Of a DNA stretch of 64,000 nt, positions 12,039 through 23,655 are shown in pieces. A program made the translations under genes and the position numbers. Each line of letters starts with the position of its first letter. Positions within the stretch are counted from its first letter, which is position 1. The notes under the pieces are model-generated. The model had not been told where the DNA came from and searched no databases. It saw nothing but the letters and a program-made list of their open reading frames with translations. This DNA comes from Pyronema omphalodes (Eukaryota > Ascomycota > Pezizomycetes > Pezizales > Pyronemataceae): positions 248,001-312,000 of the forward strand of contig JAJJXM010000039.1 in the NCBI GenBank assembly GCA_024516155.1, given 5' to 3'.

Positions 12039-12043
12039 TCCCC
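12039..12043. repeat. Target-site duplication, right copy (TCCCC)
   Basis: The five bases TCCCC directly follow the terminal GTGACA. One copy is needed to restore the LINE ORF1 frame. Confidence 0.8.
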
Positions 12044-13113
12044 CAGGAAACGCGCGAGCGGCACGCCGTGCACCTTGAGGGCTACCCAACGGTCTAGCTC
12101 CTCGACATCAGTAACCCCCGAGTCTACTTCCCTAACTGCGTTGATGATTTCGTTACGATACAAACGCAAAAGCGTGGCTGCATCAACCCCTGGGACGGTG
12201 GTGGCCGTCAGGGTACCCTTTGCATTGCGGGACACCTTCAAAACGCGTGGTGGAACTGAGGCGCGTTCTTGTACCACAGACAGTTGTTGATGGCTGCCGT
12301 GTACGCGTCCAGGGGCTGGGAGCAGTTTGCGCTGGCGGGGTCACGAACGAAGACGATACGACGGACCTCAGACGGGAGGTTTGTGGCGGGGGCGTGAAGG
12401 CTGCCAGCGCGTTGCTGGACCTTCTTCGCGTGACGCAACTGGTGAGTGGCCCACGGTGTGGTAAGGGCAGGCGTGGGGGCGGGGAGGCTCGCGTTGGCAG
12501 CGGCGACCTGTGCGATGGTCGGTTGGGGGCTATCGGAACGGGGGGGGCGGAGCGGAGCGGCGGTGGTTTGCGCGGTGGGGCGGGATGGTCTGGGGGGGCG
12601 GGCGGGGGGTCTGGCGAGAGCCTCGTTAAGGCGGTCGCGAAGCTCACGATTAACAGTGCGGAGGCGCGTGACCTCTTCTTCCAGGGCGGGGACGCGTTTG
12701 TCCAGGGCATCCAGCCTCTTACCAAGGCTGAGAATGTACTCAGGGTTAATGACAGACACGACCGTGGGCGCGTCGTCACCGCGTTTCTCGCGTTTTTCAC
12801 ACGCGGGGCCTTCCTCTTCGAAGGGCTGGGTGGCTTGGGCTCGTTTTCCAACTGCCTGTTGGAGGCGAGCGTGTGCTGCGGAAGAGCCTCTGATGGCCAT
12901 CGGAGTGGGGGTGGTACCAGGAGGGACGGAGCGGGCGGTGCCAAAGATGTCGTCGTCTGGTTGGCCGCTGGGTTTCGGAGTGGAGGGGATCGGGGCATGC
13001 CGCTGGAGAGAGGACGTCTCCCCAAAGCGGAGCATGCCTGCGGGCTGGTGGAGAGCCAGGGCCGCGGATAGGGGGGGGGCTTGAAGCCGTGATGTTTCTG
13101 TAGAATTTCCCAA

Positions 13114-14250
13114 ATAGGAAAATTAAGCGAAAAGTTGGCGGTTAGAAAGCGCCAAGGTGAAGTGTTGTTTTTACTAGTGTAATATCATTATATCACTCGG
13201 CTTGTACTACGCTCGATTTGGTATATACTATGCCTATTAGGGTATGGCGTGCATAATAGAGCCTCGCGAGTGATGCATTCAAAAGTCCCCTCTGCCACCA
13301 AAACATGGGTCACTTTCAAACGCTATCTACTCCACAACCACGCCTCCAAATCAAATTTTGACGCCCCAGAATTGTTCTCTGACGTCTATTCTACAAAGTT
13401 GGGGCATTAAAATTAATAATTTTTTTCGTCGCGAGGAGGAGATACGGTCGGCGCGGGGGGTTGTTTTGAGGCCTCGGATCCCTGTCGCGCTAGCCCTACT
13501 AAGTGGCCGGCACCATACATTCCTTGCTTGGAACCCTGTAGCGGGAACGAGCGTAGTCGCTTAATCCATGAACCCTGCGAAGTTCGGTACATATCTGCCT
13601 CGCTTAAATGATCTGCAGCTAGGATACCCATGCAGCGCTGGTGCTTCATCACGACGGCGTCCGTTAGCTGGAACCGTGGATCTCGAAGTGCCGCAGATAG
13701 CGAAACCCACATGCCAAATGCACGCCGGAGAGCATGTTCGTACAGAAACTGTGTATATGTCTCGAGTATGATTATCTCATGTAATCGGTGCCTAATATAC
13801 ACTTCCTGAACGCCAGTGGTTACCACGTAGTAATAATATAACTCGATGCACAATGCCGGAACATAGCAGAGATCGCAAAGGATGCATTGACACCAGTCTC
13901 TAGGCAGAATGGTATATACTTGTTACTCGGCGATATGTATTGGTGCATCGCAATGGGGTTCAGAATGATAGAGATATAATGATATGCGACACAGTGTGAC
14001 GGCGTTTTATTTTCCATGGTCTACATATGAGTATAGATATGCATGGTAGTTCTGTTTACTCTCTACTGCGTTTCCTCCGTCAGCTCCGAGTATTAAAGGT
14101 CCTGATTACCCTTCAGATCATCTTCACTCTCGTTGATTGATGCAACAAATAGTATCCCCAGGAAGGCAAAAAAACAAACCAGTTAACCCCCCCCCCCCCC
14201 CGGTACAGATACCAAACACCGTTAGCTAACACCGTGATGCCATGGATCCA
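13114..14250. other. Intergenic, no supported gene
   Basis: This lies upstream of the LINE ORF1 and downstream of family A copy 1. The first 100-300 bases may include the LINE 5' untranslated region. A 146-codon minus-strand frame (13853-13413) has no recognisable features. A 15-base poly-C run is at 14187-14201. Confidence 0.5.
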
Positions 14251-15361
14251 CTACATTTCCTCCTTAGCAGATTTCATTCGCTTCTCCATGAAGCATCTAT
14301 CATCAATCCACTCTTCCAACTCACTACACAACAAGCTCAAAACCTGAAACACCATGACGAACTCGTCCAACACCATGGTCATGGGCTCAAATGATCTCAC
14401 TAACAGCGCATGGAACACACCGCAAATCACCTGAGCCGGCAACGGTGCCTCTTCAATACTTGAGTTCCAGTATTCCGATTTCTGCAGTGTATGCATGAAG
14501 CAGTTGACCTGGTCCATAGTAACCATCTTCGGTCCGGGTTCATTGAAGTTCCTGAAACCTCTCAAATGTACCTTCAATGCGTACAGGAAATCCTCTAGAG
14601 CTGCCACTGAGTATCTGGTGCTGTTTGTTAGATTGTACTCTCGGGTAAGGTCCGAGATTTGGTAGAGAATATGCCAGGCCTTTGCTACCGGAGGATTTCG
14701 GCGAGTTAAGAATAGTTGGCGACTCCACCGTTTTTTCGCGAAGGGGCAGGCGGACTCCGTAGAGTGTTACCGACTCTCGTGGTGGGAGACGCGGGTGATT
14801 GCACGATAGGATTTGCACTATTTGAACGGATACATTTAACCAGGTCTGCTTCTTCCAGGATGGGAATGCTGTGAAGCGGCAACGTGAACAGCCGGTTGAT
14901 AGCAAGGGAGACGGGGGGTATTCTACGGATATCGCTATTGAGCTTTTGATGTCATTATCATCGCGAACGAAGTAGTCCTGATGGCCCTCATTGTTGTTGT
15001 GGTGGGAATTGTAGTCATTGTCATTACTGTGGTCATTGTCGTTACTGTGGCCATTGTCGTTACTGTGGCCATTGTCGTTATTGTGGTCATTGTCGTTACT
15101 GTGGTCATTGCCGTTATTGTGGTCATTGCCGTTATCATGGCCATTATTGTTATTGTCGGCATTGTCGTTATAGTCGTCTCTTTCGTCACAGTTGATATTA
15201 TAACTATTATTGTAATGATCGTGGATATCTTGATGATCATTAATGTGGTCGTCAATGCCGTCGTTAATCTCGTCCTTCATATCGTTGTTGACTAAGATAT
15301 CATGCATATCATCCCCATGCTCTTTGTCCTGCTTTTCGTTATTCATATTATGCTTCGCCAT
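14251..15361 (-). pseudogene. Family A copy 1 (A1): Asn/Asp-rich CxxC protein, 2-bp frameshift
   Basis: Family not recognised. From ATG at 15361 the frame encodes a polar tract rich in Asn, Asp and His, including hexapeptide repeats of HSNDND type (about 15170-15000). The GCSRCRFTAFPSWKKQTWL motif follows (CxxC, then FPxWKK). The frame then shifts. Compared with copy A4, two bases are missing in the T-run at 14731-14740. The second half (118 codons from 14607) carries ALEDFLYALKVHLRGF, GPKMVTMDQVNCFMHTLQK and LPAQVICGVFHALLVRSF, a helical domain shared by all copies. It ends at a stop at 14251. Restoring the frame would give about 370 residues. Confidence 0.6.
14990..15180 (-). repeat. 18-bp tandem repeat coding for His-Ser-Asn-Asp units in A1
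   Basis: Units close to ATTGTCGTTACTGTGGCC (plus strand) repeat in register with the minus-strand reading frame. They encode six-residue N/D/H/G-rich units. The third-base changes and the 18-bp period suggest slippage within a coding repeat. The plus-strand valine/isoleucine-rich ORF here is its shadow. Confidence 0.8.
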
Positions 15362-15439
15362 ACTTTCCTTGTTGTCGTTTTTCTTTGTTCTGGCGATCTG
15401 TATCCAGATGTTGATGACTTTGACGTGATGAAGATAAAA

Positions 15440-16790
15440 TGTTAGAATAGTTGGAAAGACGATATGTGACGCTATGTGTGGTGAGGTGTGCGACTGTGTG
15501 GTGGGTTGGGCTGTGGGTACCGTGGGTGGTGCAAGGTCGGCAAGGTCAGGGAACAGTGCAGGGAGAAGGTGTCAAACAGCAGTCACTACAATCTAAACTG
15601 GACCCTCCTCGGAGTTTATGGCATGGACCATCGTTGTCCAGTGGAAATTCTGCAAGCCGTTTTCCTGGAATAAATTCTAAGTACGGTCACATGGCAACAG
15701 AACACAAAAAAGTGACATCACAAGCAGTGCATCATAGGAAAAGTCGAGATTCCTCGGTTATATTTCGGGATAACAGTAGTGTCACGTTTAACATTTGTAT
15801 GCGAAACAGTGAAAATTTCGTCAACTGACCTCCCGGATATTGATGCTATAATAGTGATGGGTTAGTATGCACTTGTTACATTATTCGTATCGAACTTTGA
15901 ACAATACCATGCGACCAAACGTAACGGTTCAGCATGAAGGTTCACAGCCAGTTAGATGAACGGTATCGTGATATCCAAATGGTCAACTAAAAACATCGCC
16001 GTGAGACACACCTTAACAGGTGAACGATTTTACAACTACATGTCTGAGCCGCAATAAGTTACCATTACATACAAAAGCTTCACACAAAGAGAGTAAGTAG
16101 GCCTGAGACATCGACGGTGATGCGTTGCACTGTGAGCAGGTGCTGTGGCGTCAATTCCCTGTCACGCTTCCCGGACTCAGTATAGGGCACCGCCGGCTAG
16201 TTGCAGATCGCTTAAGCGAGGATAGCGCGAAAAATGGCAAAGATGCGAAATGCGGCAGTTGCGCTTGTTCACGCACATATGTTGCCCGACAATGCAGCTT
16301 CGACGACGTATTTCTCTGTATTCCGTTTTCTTCTGCTCTCGGAACCCCGTGGATCTGATTCTCGTCGCAGTCTGCCCAATATTGTTGTGCACCACACGCT
16401 TGTACCAAAACACATCTTACACCCAGGCCCGCCCATTGCACTAAACCCAGTCTAGTGCGTGTGCATACCTATACAAACAGAGGAACCACGGAGTGAGGCT
16501 TGTCGGTATTTCATGGCTACAGCATCATAGTAGTCGAGTAATGGCACTGGGTGAGACAACAGGTTTGAAGGCTTCAGCGGCTCGCGTTAGGGATGTGTGG
16601 GCGTCGGTTTGGGTATCCACATGGGGAAATATTCACTGGCTGATATAACAAAATACATCAAGACCAATGAGACTGTATTTTTACTGAATGTCCATCAAAA
16701 TGATACTGGAAGTGCTAGACATGCCTGGATGCATGTATTCAAAATTGAATTTATTGCCTGTGAATCTTGTCATAAGTACATTAAGAGAGG
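15440..16790. other. A1 upstream region and spacer, no supported gene
   Basis: The part just upstream of A1 (about 15480-15600) resembles the part upstream of A4 (about 28450-28560), with a shared GTGGGTGGTGCA core. It therefore belongs to the duplicated unit. A stretch at 16240-16300 resembles 28580-28650 (shared GTTGCCCG...AATGCA). Nothing coding is recognised here. Confidence 0.5.
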
Positions 16791-16870
16791 ATATACAAGC
16801 ATGAAATACCTGTGAGATACATTATGACAATGAAAACAAAAAAGGTCCTCTATGATCCACTATCCATCCC

Positions 16871-18417
16871 TTACACAATAGCCCTTCGAAAAGCAATCTG
16901 AAGCTCTGTGAATACTCTAGCCACCCCCCTCGCCACTTTCTCGCTATGACGCTCCATATTCTGCCATTCCTGACGCGAACGGCCCCTGCAAGCACCCTTG
17001 CAATCAGGGCTGGATGATTCCAATAAACAATATCCATTGCCTTATCCCAAGTCTGCCCAAACTTCTTATCATCATCCGAGAAAAACTCCGCATTCGCTTC
17101 CATCTGCATTAGGGAAAGCAAGCTGCCACGAGTGCCCTTCACTTCGAACTGATACAACTGCTTCTGGTAGTGTTGTATCAGAGTGTCGAATATTTCGCGA
17201 TACTTGCAAAGCTTCTTGACCGTGTGGCATTTGTTTTGTTGAGGGCGTTCGATAGGGTGCAAAGCGGTAGTTGGAAGTGTTATGTCGTAGTCTTTTGTGA
17301 TTATTTGCAAGGCCTCCAATACGGGCCATGCTTCGGCGTTAATCATGGACATTCTGAAGGAGAGAACAAAGCCCAGGATATTGATGTCGCGTCTAGAGCT
17401 CCCAATTGTGTTGGCAGCTAGTGTCGGTGTAGTGCCGGTTCCGGCTGCTTTGACGCTGGGGGTGGGCGGGTGGTTCTTCGTCGGAATGGGGGTTTCTCTT
17501 CGGGCTGTGGACGGAGGCTTGTTGTAGCCACCGAAATTAAAGCCCGGGGGGTCCATGTTCCCATACATAGGCGTGGCATTATTGCCATGGGTGGAGGGTG
17601 GTGTGCTACTGTAGCCACCAAAATTGAAGCCGGGGGGATCGATGTTGCCTCTCATTTTTACGGGACTTTTGCCATGGGCAGAGTGCGGAGTCTTTTCCTT
17701 GCAGGCAAATCTCACACCGGAGGTACGCATGGTGATAGTAGTGGGTCTGCGGCGTCACCTTTTGGCTACGGGAAGACCCATGTTGTTGCGGGCCATTTCC
17801 ATGACAGGAGGAGGAGTGTTGATTGTCCCGGGTCTAGATGTTTGCTTTTGGGCTGTGGGACGACTGATGCCGGTGCCAGCCATGTTCGTGTGGAGAGGAG
17901 GAGTGTTGATATTGGTCGGTCTAAAGGTTTGTATTCCGGCCGACGACTGAATGGTGCTGGCGCCAGCTACTGGCAACTGGGGGGTTCCAATATCGACATT
18001 AAAGAAACCGGGGGCTTGACTTTCGGACGTCGTGCCTTGTGCAGTGTATCGTGGCACATCAGACACAGCTGGCCAAGACCCCATGGGCAGTGTATTCATG
18101 ACCTGTCCCATTCCCTGCTGCAGAAACATCTGGGGATTGGTGGCGAAAATAAAGCTCTGATTGCCAGGAGCCATTTGTAGCTGTTGGATGTTCTGTAGTC
18201 ATCCAAGACCATATGCATAGTGTGTGTTGGTGTTGAAGCCGGGGGCATCGTTCAATTGGACACCTGCGCCTATGTAGAGGTCCTCCTGGGGCAGATGAAA
18301 TCCAGGAAAGGAATCCAGGAAAGTTTTATTGGATCTGTCTTGTTGAGACTGCCCGGTGGCAGTGTTGTGACCGTTCGCGTTGGGTGCTCCCAAAGGAAAG
18401 GCGTAGTGTTGAGCCAT
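16871..18417 (-). pseudogene. Family B copy 1 (B1), two nonsense codons and a frameshift
   Basis: Family not recognised. It starts at ATG 18417 (MAQHYAFPLGAP), aligning with B2 (MAQHSTSHLGAP). The N-terminal half is Met/Pro/Asn/Gln-rich and probably disordered, with repeats of NINTPPL and DPPGFNFGGY types. The C-terminal 170 residues form a helical domain with INAEAWPVLEALQIITKDYD, KLCKYREIFDTLIQHYQKQL and FFSDDDKKFGQTWDKAMDIV. TGA codons at 18199-18201 and 17755-17757 are in frame with the rest. A frameshift near 16960 moves the ancestral C-terminus (EWQNMERHSEK..., stop at 16871-16873) out of frame. It is probably inactive. Confidence 0.65.
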
Positions 18418-19334
18418 AGCCCTAGGATTATTACAAATCAGTTTTTGATGCTTGGTTTATGCTGCCTTTCGTGCTGAGATAGAAGACGTACTACGGTGTC
18501 TTTGAAATTCTGGCCGGGATATGTCCAATGTGATCAAATTCGGGGGGTGGGGTTCTTCTATGGGTTTTGTTGTCAGTTTTGCTCCTGTGGCGCTTGGTGT
18601 GCCGGTAATCTTCTTCTTAAATAACCAGCGGTAACGGACACAAAGCCGGTGGTCGGAAGTCGAAAATATAGGACAAACCTAATGACGCCATTGGTTTTTG
18701 CGGCGGCACTGAGAGCCTACAGGTATAGGCGCAGGCATAACGTTGTATAGCTGACAGGAAGAATGACGATGAATGTATGCAACTCAATGGTGCAGGACAA
18801 TCCTGGACAGAGGGTTTCCTGGTGAGGAAAGATATCCCTTAGTGAAACGGGAATGCGTGAGGAAGGTGGAGGTGGAAGGGTGTATTCATTGAGAATGATG
18901 GTAATCTAGCTCTACGCGTCTACAGAGGGAGATATACCAAATGTGTAAGCTCCACCTCCACGTGCCAGTCACGTAGGCTCTAAATGCGGCCAAGACACCT
19001 GGACTCTAGGCAACCTTCAACACCCTTGTTGCCAGTTTTCTCTGTTCTGCGGCAGAACGTCATGGTTGAGGCTAGGCTTTATGAAGTGTCCGTACAACGA
19101 GTGGGACCGTGGGTCTTGTAACGGAATAGAGTTATGCACTATTTCCGGTGAAAGGATATATTTTGTGCAAGCCAGAATGACATGAAGTAATTGACATGTC
19201 ACTGGGTGAAGAAAAGGAAGATATGTTGAATATGATTGTTCTTCAATTTTAGACACGGTTTAGATACTTCTCATGTATATATATTCGATGAAATAGCAAT
19301 CATCACTAAATAATCATTCTGTGTACAAGAACGA
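18418..19334. other. Upstream region of B1, duplicated at 25119-25884
   Basis: The two regions align along their length, for example around TGGGGTTCTTC at 18548 and 25250, and ATTGACATGTC at 19190 and 25744. They probably hold the promoter of family B. No ORF is conserved between them. I see no clear TATA box. Confidence 0.6.
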
Positions 19335-20420
19335 TGAAAATCATGAAGATATTTGGACCGCGATGGGTGTATCATCTGCTGTAATCGGGCTGGTCGACGA
19401 TCAGGCAGCCATTGCGCTAGGTTAGGCGGGATTCATGAGTATGTCAGCATTCATTCCAATCCGGTGTATTTTCTGTCAGTTTCCCCGATTGGCTTCTTGA
19501 ACCGTGATCCAGAAGCGGAACGTATAGATGGAAAACCACTGCAACGGTGAAAATATTTCAAGTATAAATGTCTCAAATTACCAGGGTTGCAAGTCACCTG
19601 TGTTTATTGAAAAAGATAGGGAACAGTTTGATGAACGTGACGTTACAGAGAACTGAAAATTGAGCGACGATCGCTTATCACGGACAAAATGCAGGGTCCG
19701 GCTAGCCTAAAAGCCTCACCGCGATATGCGAGTGAAAGCGCTTGGCGCAATGGCGTGGGCTTTCATTACGCGCTCTCTTATTGAGAGCGTGCAAAATCAC
19801 AGAGTACGGAACATGTATAGAATCAAAGTCAATCCTGGAAATATTCCACCCCAGCCGTCTATAACTGACCCAACAGCATCCAAAGGATGACCGTGGACCA
19901 CTGACGTTTCCGCGACATGGCTGCAAACTGTTGACCGTAGTGCGCGGTTGCACTGCAGCGCGAAATAGCGTAACTACAGCATCCCTGATTCTCGTCAAGT
20001 TCCCTGTTTTGTCAGTCTAAGTAGCAAATTTACACCCAGGCACATGCCCGTTACCGCGATAGTATTAGAGGGGGCTCTGAAACCATGTGACTTTATCTGA
20101 TGGTGTCGTCTTGGTCTGGGCGATATACAAAGAAGGGCAACGGCTTTTCTATTTTTTATTTTTTTATTTTATTTCATACACACATCTAACGGTAGGGTTA
20201 TGGCCGAAGATAGCTGAATTATTTTACATTGCTAACTGTCGAGTGTTACGTTAACAGTTACCGGCAACGCCCCGGAGCGGTCTTCGTTGTGTCAGGTAGC
20301 AGCACGCCCCCTGACCCAGATAGTCCATTTGTATCCTTCTCGTCGGTATGTCGTTAAGCCCTGTGCACAACGAATTTTCTAATTCGAGTATGCAATATTT
20401 ACGGGGGAATATTTAAAATA
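19335..20420. repeat. Repeat block R, copy 1
   Basis: This is similar to 22685-23520 and 25885-26755. Shared landmarks are TTGGACCGCGATGGGTGTAT at the left end, CAGGGTCCGGCTAGCCTA in the middle, and ACCATGTGACTTTATCTGATG near the right. A 60-codon ORF (19528-19710) seen in the other copies is interrupted by TGA at 19654-19656. In copies 1 and 3 the similarity continues through TTCTAATTCGAGTATGC. A T-rich tract lies at 20140-20175. Confidence 0.75.
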
Positions 20421-20850
20421 TTTCATTCCTAGTAGTCCAGGAAATATACAATGAGACTTATCTCCAATGCCCTAGGTATGATAATGACCTGTATATGTGG
20501 TTATTGGCCGGGGTCCCGACAGTTTAGGATGCATTTGCAATGACGAACATTTCATTGCTGTACGGGCTAGCCATCAGTCGCCCATCCCGATCACTATCTC
20601 TGCTACGATGTACACCCGCCTTGGAAGTTAGCTTGTGGTGATTGTAGCTAGGTGAATGAAATTGTTATTCCACTTTTTGCCCCTCTCTTCCATCCCTCTC
20701 CCTCTCCAACATTTGGACGCCACACTGACAGACACAGATATATACACCGATATCCACACAGCTATATCCACACGCCCCACAGTTACGTTTTGTTCGTCCA
20801 AGGCTCTTTTCCTCCTCACCTTCTTACCATCATCATCTCAACGTAATCAG
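20421..20850. other. Spacer between R1 and A2, nothing recognised
   Basis: No ORF, repeat or RNA gene can be supported here. A pyrimidine-rich stretch at 20670-20720 gives rise only to shadow frames. Confidence 0.4.
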
Positions 20851-20859
20851 GATAGATGT

Positions 20860-21830
20860 CTCCTGACATCACGACGATGGATAATAAGAATAACGATAAT
20901 ACCGATGCACGCAATAAGAGGGGAAGGAGGATAAAAAAGCACAGCAACAACAGCAACAACAGCAATAATAACACACATAACGATAGTATGAAGAATAATA
21001 ATAAGAAACGCTGAGAAGGACCAGAACAACAAGAAAGATCATAACGACACCATTTAAGGACCAACAAGCATGATACGAACGAAGAAGGACACAAGGATAC
21101 TGAAGACAAAAACGACAACCGCCCCAACAAAGACGCCACACTTCTCACACCCGGGCATAATACACAGTCACCACCGTCTCAATGGGCTGTCGCCGCTGCC
21201 ACATCACCGCATACCCCACCATGGAAGAAGCACAGCTGGTTGGATATATCCGTTCACATCTCTCAGCTCCTAACCTGCAGACACATACTCATCCCGCTTT
21301 GAATCCCGAAAGCTCTACGGGATTACATTCCCATTTCCGACATGACACACCTCGTCTCACCTCCGCAAACCCCCGAAAAAAATAGTAGCCCGGCACATAC
21401 TCTACCCACTTAGCGCGATATTACCAAGGTATATGACCTAACCAGATAGCAAGCGATATTCATTGGATGCTTTAGTGGACTTTCGCGGGGCGTTGATTGT
21501 ATATTTAAATGGCTTCAGGAGGACCTTTCGTCAACCGGGGGGGCCGAAGGTTGTTACAATGGAGATGATTCAATTGCTTCATGGAGGTGCTACAGAAATC
21601 GAAAACATTGGAATAATACACCATGGAGGGGACGCACCATTACCGGCTCAGGTCCTGTGTGGAACCTTCTATGCGCTTCTGGTAAGGTCGGTTTAACGAC
21701 GCCATTGATGACGTTTACGATGATTTTAGGTTTGTGTTTCGCATCATTGCGTCGTTTGGTCGTACGTTGAAACTTCATATTGAACGGAGACAGGTGAGGA
21801 GATGAAACGGGGGGCCGTTTGAAAGGCGTT
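20860..21830 (+). pseudogene. Family A copy 2 (A2), multiply frameshifted
   Basis: It is recognisable in three frames. An Asn/Lys-rich tract is at 20875-21020 (HSNNSNNSNNN). The CxxC motif GCRRCHITAYP is at about 21184, followed one frame over by PPWKKHSWLDISVHISQLLTC, which matches A1. RKLYGITFPF is near 21310. The helical domain is at 21463-21696 (GALIVYLNGF, LPAQVLCGTFYALLVRS). At least four indels break it. It is oriented opposite to A1 and parallel to A3, with near-identical sequence to A3 from about 21400. Confidence 0.6.
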
Positions 21831-22200
21831 GAAGTAGCCTGTTTCCGGCATTCACCAACATTTGGCTGGTACTGGACTGCGTCATTGTTTTATAGACTTC
21901 ATTTTCTTATTATCCCTACGGATACTGTTTTTTTGATTATTTTGCAGACTGTGAATGGTTTCAGGATATTGATGGAGATTCAATAATGCAAGCCGGTAGA
22001 GGCAACGCAGAAATGTCAGCAAAGATCACAATTATTAGTTTTTCGAAGACATAAAACAGGAACTCCTGCCCGTTGACTCTGTACTCTCTCGTCCTGCTTG
22101 CTCTTCGTACTACATACTTCGCCAGCCAGTTGTAATGTATGAAACGAAACATGGCCATCTCTGGCGCCACTCCTCCAGCTCACGAAAACAATCAAAAGCG
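21831..22200 (+). pseudogene. A2 intron and terminal exon relic
   Basis: An intron-like stretch ends in TTTTTTGATTATTTTGCAG at about 21947, followed by a segment matching the putative last exon of A3 at 27526-27633. Here it is frameshifted and has early stops. It shows that the duplicated unit included the 3' end of the family A gene. Confidence 0.4.
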
Positions 22201-22684
22201 TCATATGTGGCAAATCTATCCTAGCCAGTTACCATAGCCTTGCCAATTAGGGTCCCTGCCATGTAGAAAGCTCATTGTCACTATAAAAAGAAAAAAACCA
22301 GCAAAACCCCACAATACGGATGCTAAGTAGAACCTCCGATACAGGCTACAGCACCACTTGTAGGTATAGCCTCCCTGCTAGAAACAGCAGGACAGAATAT
22401 GGAGGGTTGAGGTACTGGCAGGCTCTGCCACCGATGGGTTCAAACGAGGTTGAATACATTATTTATTCCTGCATGCACTGGTTCCCGATGCGGTTAGACC
22501 GAATTGTAATTACCGAGTCCGTTTGATCAGTGCACTGCTGTTACCTAGCTCTATGCACCTCTCAAAACTGAAGCAACTGTGTATCCGGGAGACCAGAACT
22601 GCACCAACTAACTGTGAATTGTCAGTTCAGTTTACCTGGTTTACTATTTGACCCGGTAAACTGCCTATACGGTTGGGAGGTCTG
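22201..22684. other. Spacer, nothing recognised
   Basis: No gene or repeat can be supported. A GGTTCAAAC motif at 22437 resembles a tRNA B box, but no cloverleaf forms around it. Confidence 0.4.
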
Positions 22685-23520
22685 AAGATAATTGGACCGC
22701 GATGGGTGTATCATCTGCTGGAATCGGGCTTGTGGACGATAACGCAGCTATCGCAATAGGTTTGGAGGGATTCATAAGTATGTCAGCATTGAATGCAGTC
22801 TGGTGTATTCGCTGTTAGTTTCCCCGATTGGCTTCTTCCACCGTGACCCAAAAGCGGAACGTATAGATGGAAAGCCACTGCAACGGTGAAAATATTTCAT
22901 GTACAAATGTCTCGAATTACCATGATTTTAAGTCATCTTTTTTTGTTGAAAAAGGTAGCGAACAGATTGATGAACGTGACGTTACGGAGAACTGGGAATT
23001 GATGGACAATCGCTGGTCGCGGACAAAATGCAGGGTCCGGCTAGCCTAGAAGCCTCACCGCGATTTGCGAGTAAAACCCTTGGCGCATTGGTGTCCGCGA
23101 TGCATGTTGGCGTCTGGGCCTCCATGTCGCCCGTGCAAAATCAAAAATATGGGACTTGAATAAAATACAAGTCAATACCGTAAATATTCCACCCTAGCCC
23201 TCCATTACTGCCGCCACCTAATCAAAAGAATGAGCGTTGAACACTGAAATTTCCGCGACATGACTGCTAACTGTTGACCGTTGAGAGAACTCGCGTCTCG
23301 GTTCCAGATGTCGCATTGCGCGGTTGCTCTGCAGCGGGAACTAGCGTAACTGCAGCATCCCGGTTTCTCGTCAAGTTCCCTGTTTCGTTAGTCTTCGTAG
23401 GAGATCTACACCCAGGTACATCCGCGTTACCGCGATACATAGCATTACGGGGGGGGGGGGGGGGCTAAAACCATGTGACTTTATCTGATGGTGCCGTTTT
23501 GGTGTGGGCTATATACATAG
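22685..23520. repeat. Repeat block R, copy 2
   Basis: This is the middle copy of R. It carries the uninterrupted 60-codon ORF at 22867-23049 and upstream a short hydrophobic frame (GVSSAGIGLVDDNAAIAIGL, about 22695-22765) also seen in copy 1. A 16-base poly-G run is at 23449-23464. The block abuts the 3' end of B2, so R probably lies between units of the duplication. Confidence 0.75.
22867..23049 (+). CDS. Small ORF (60 aa) conserved in repeat R, function unknown
   Basis: The ORF starts ATG after an in-frame TAG and ends RVRLA-stop. The copy at 26082-26264 has the same length, start and end, with shared NGENISCTN, DERDVTENW and RVRLA. Copy 1 has a TGA in place of the Trp codon. Most differences change the amino acid, so there is no sign of selection on the protein. 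It could simply be a chance frame carried by the duplication. Confidence 0.25.
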   Translation: MESHCNGENISCTNVSNYHDFKSSFFVEKGSEQIDERDVTENWELMDNRWSRTKCRVRLA

Positions 23521-23655
23521 ACCGGCAACGACTTATTATTAGTTTTTTTTAATTTCATATGCGCATCTAATCAAGATATACAAGCATTCAACATCTGTGA
23601 GAATTATTATGACAACGCGGAGAAGATAAGTTACGTATGATCCCGTATCCACATC

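Larger units (their letters stand above)
7194..13113 (-). mobile_element. Tad1/I-type LINE (LINE-1 copy), interrupted twice
   Basis: This is a non-LTR retrotransposon on the minus strand: ORF1 with coiled coil and zinc knuckles, then ORF2 with endonuclease, reverse transcriptase and the start of RNase H. Its 3' part is cut off at 7194 by the gypsy LTR, and the remainder must lie beyond the window start. ORF1 is split by the LTR-like element at 10901-12038. The GC-rich coding sequence contrasts with the AT-richer region on its 5' side. The 5' end is not defined; 13113 is simply the first ORF1 start codon. Confidence 0.92.
10242..13113 (-). pseudogene. LINE ORF1 (Gag-like nucleic-acid-binding protein), split
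   Basis: ORF1 binds element RNA in this class. The first 291 codons (13113-12238) are open. They hold a low-complexity N-terminus, then a heptad coiled coil (LGKRLDALDKRVPALEEEV at about residues 130-150) and a Pro-rich linker. A one-base shift near 12245 leads to 12277-12044, ending VHGVPLARFLG. The LTR-like element interrupts here. ORF1 resumes at 10895 with EGSHGVQKL, followed by zinc knuckles CSGCLKWGHIRERC and CAFCALSHPTAKHPAC and a last Cys cluster near 10450. It ends at 10242. Confidence 0.88.

Noticed and set aside
12220..13084. Long plus-strand Gly/Arg-rich ORFs
   Set aside because: Shadows of LINE ORF1 in GC-rich DNA.
13413..13853. 146-codon minus-strand ORF as a gene
   Set aside because: No domain, paralogue or promoter signal, and its composition is consistent with a chance ORF.
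14981..15295. Plus-strand Val/Ile-rich ORF that looks like membrane segments
   Set aside because: It is the antisense of the Asn/Asp/His repeat of A1; the minus frame is supported by paralogues.
22430..22460. tRNA at a GGTTCAAAC B-box-like motif
   Set aside because: No acceptor, anticodon or D arm can be formed.
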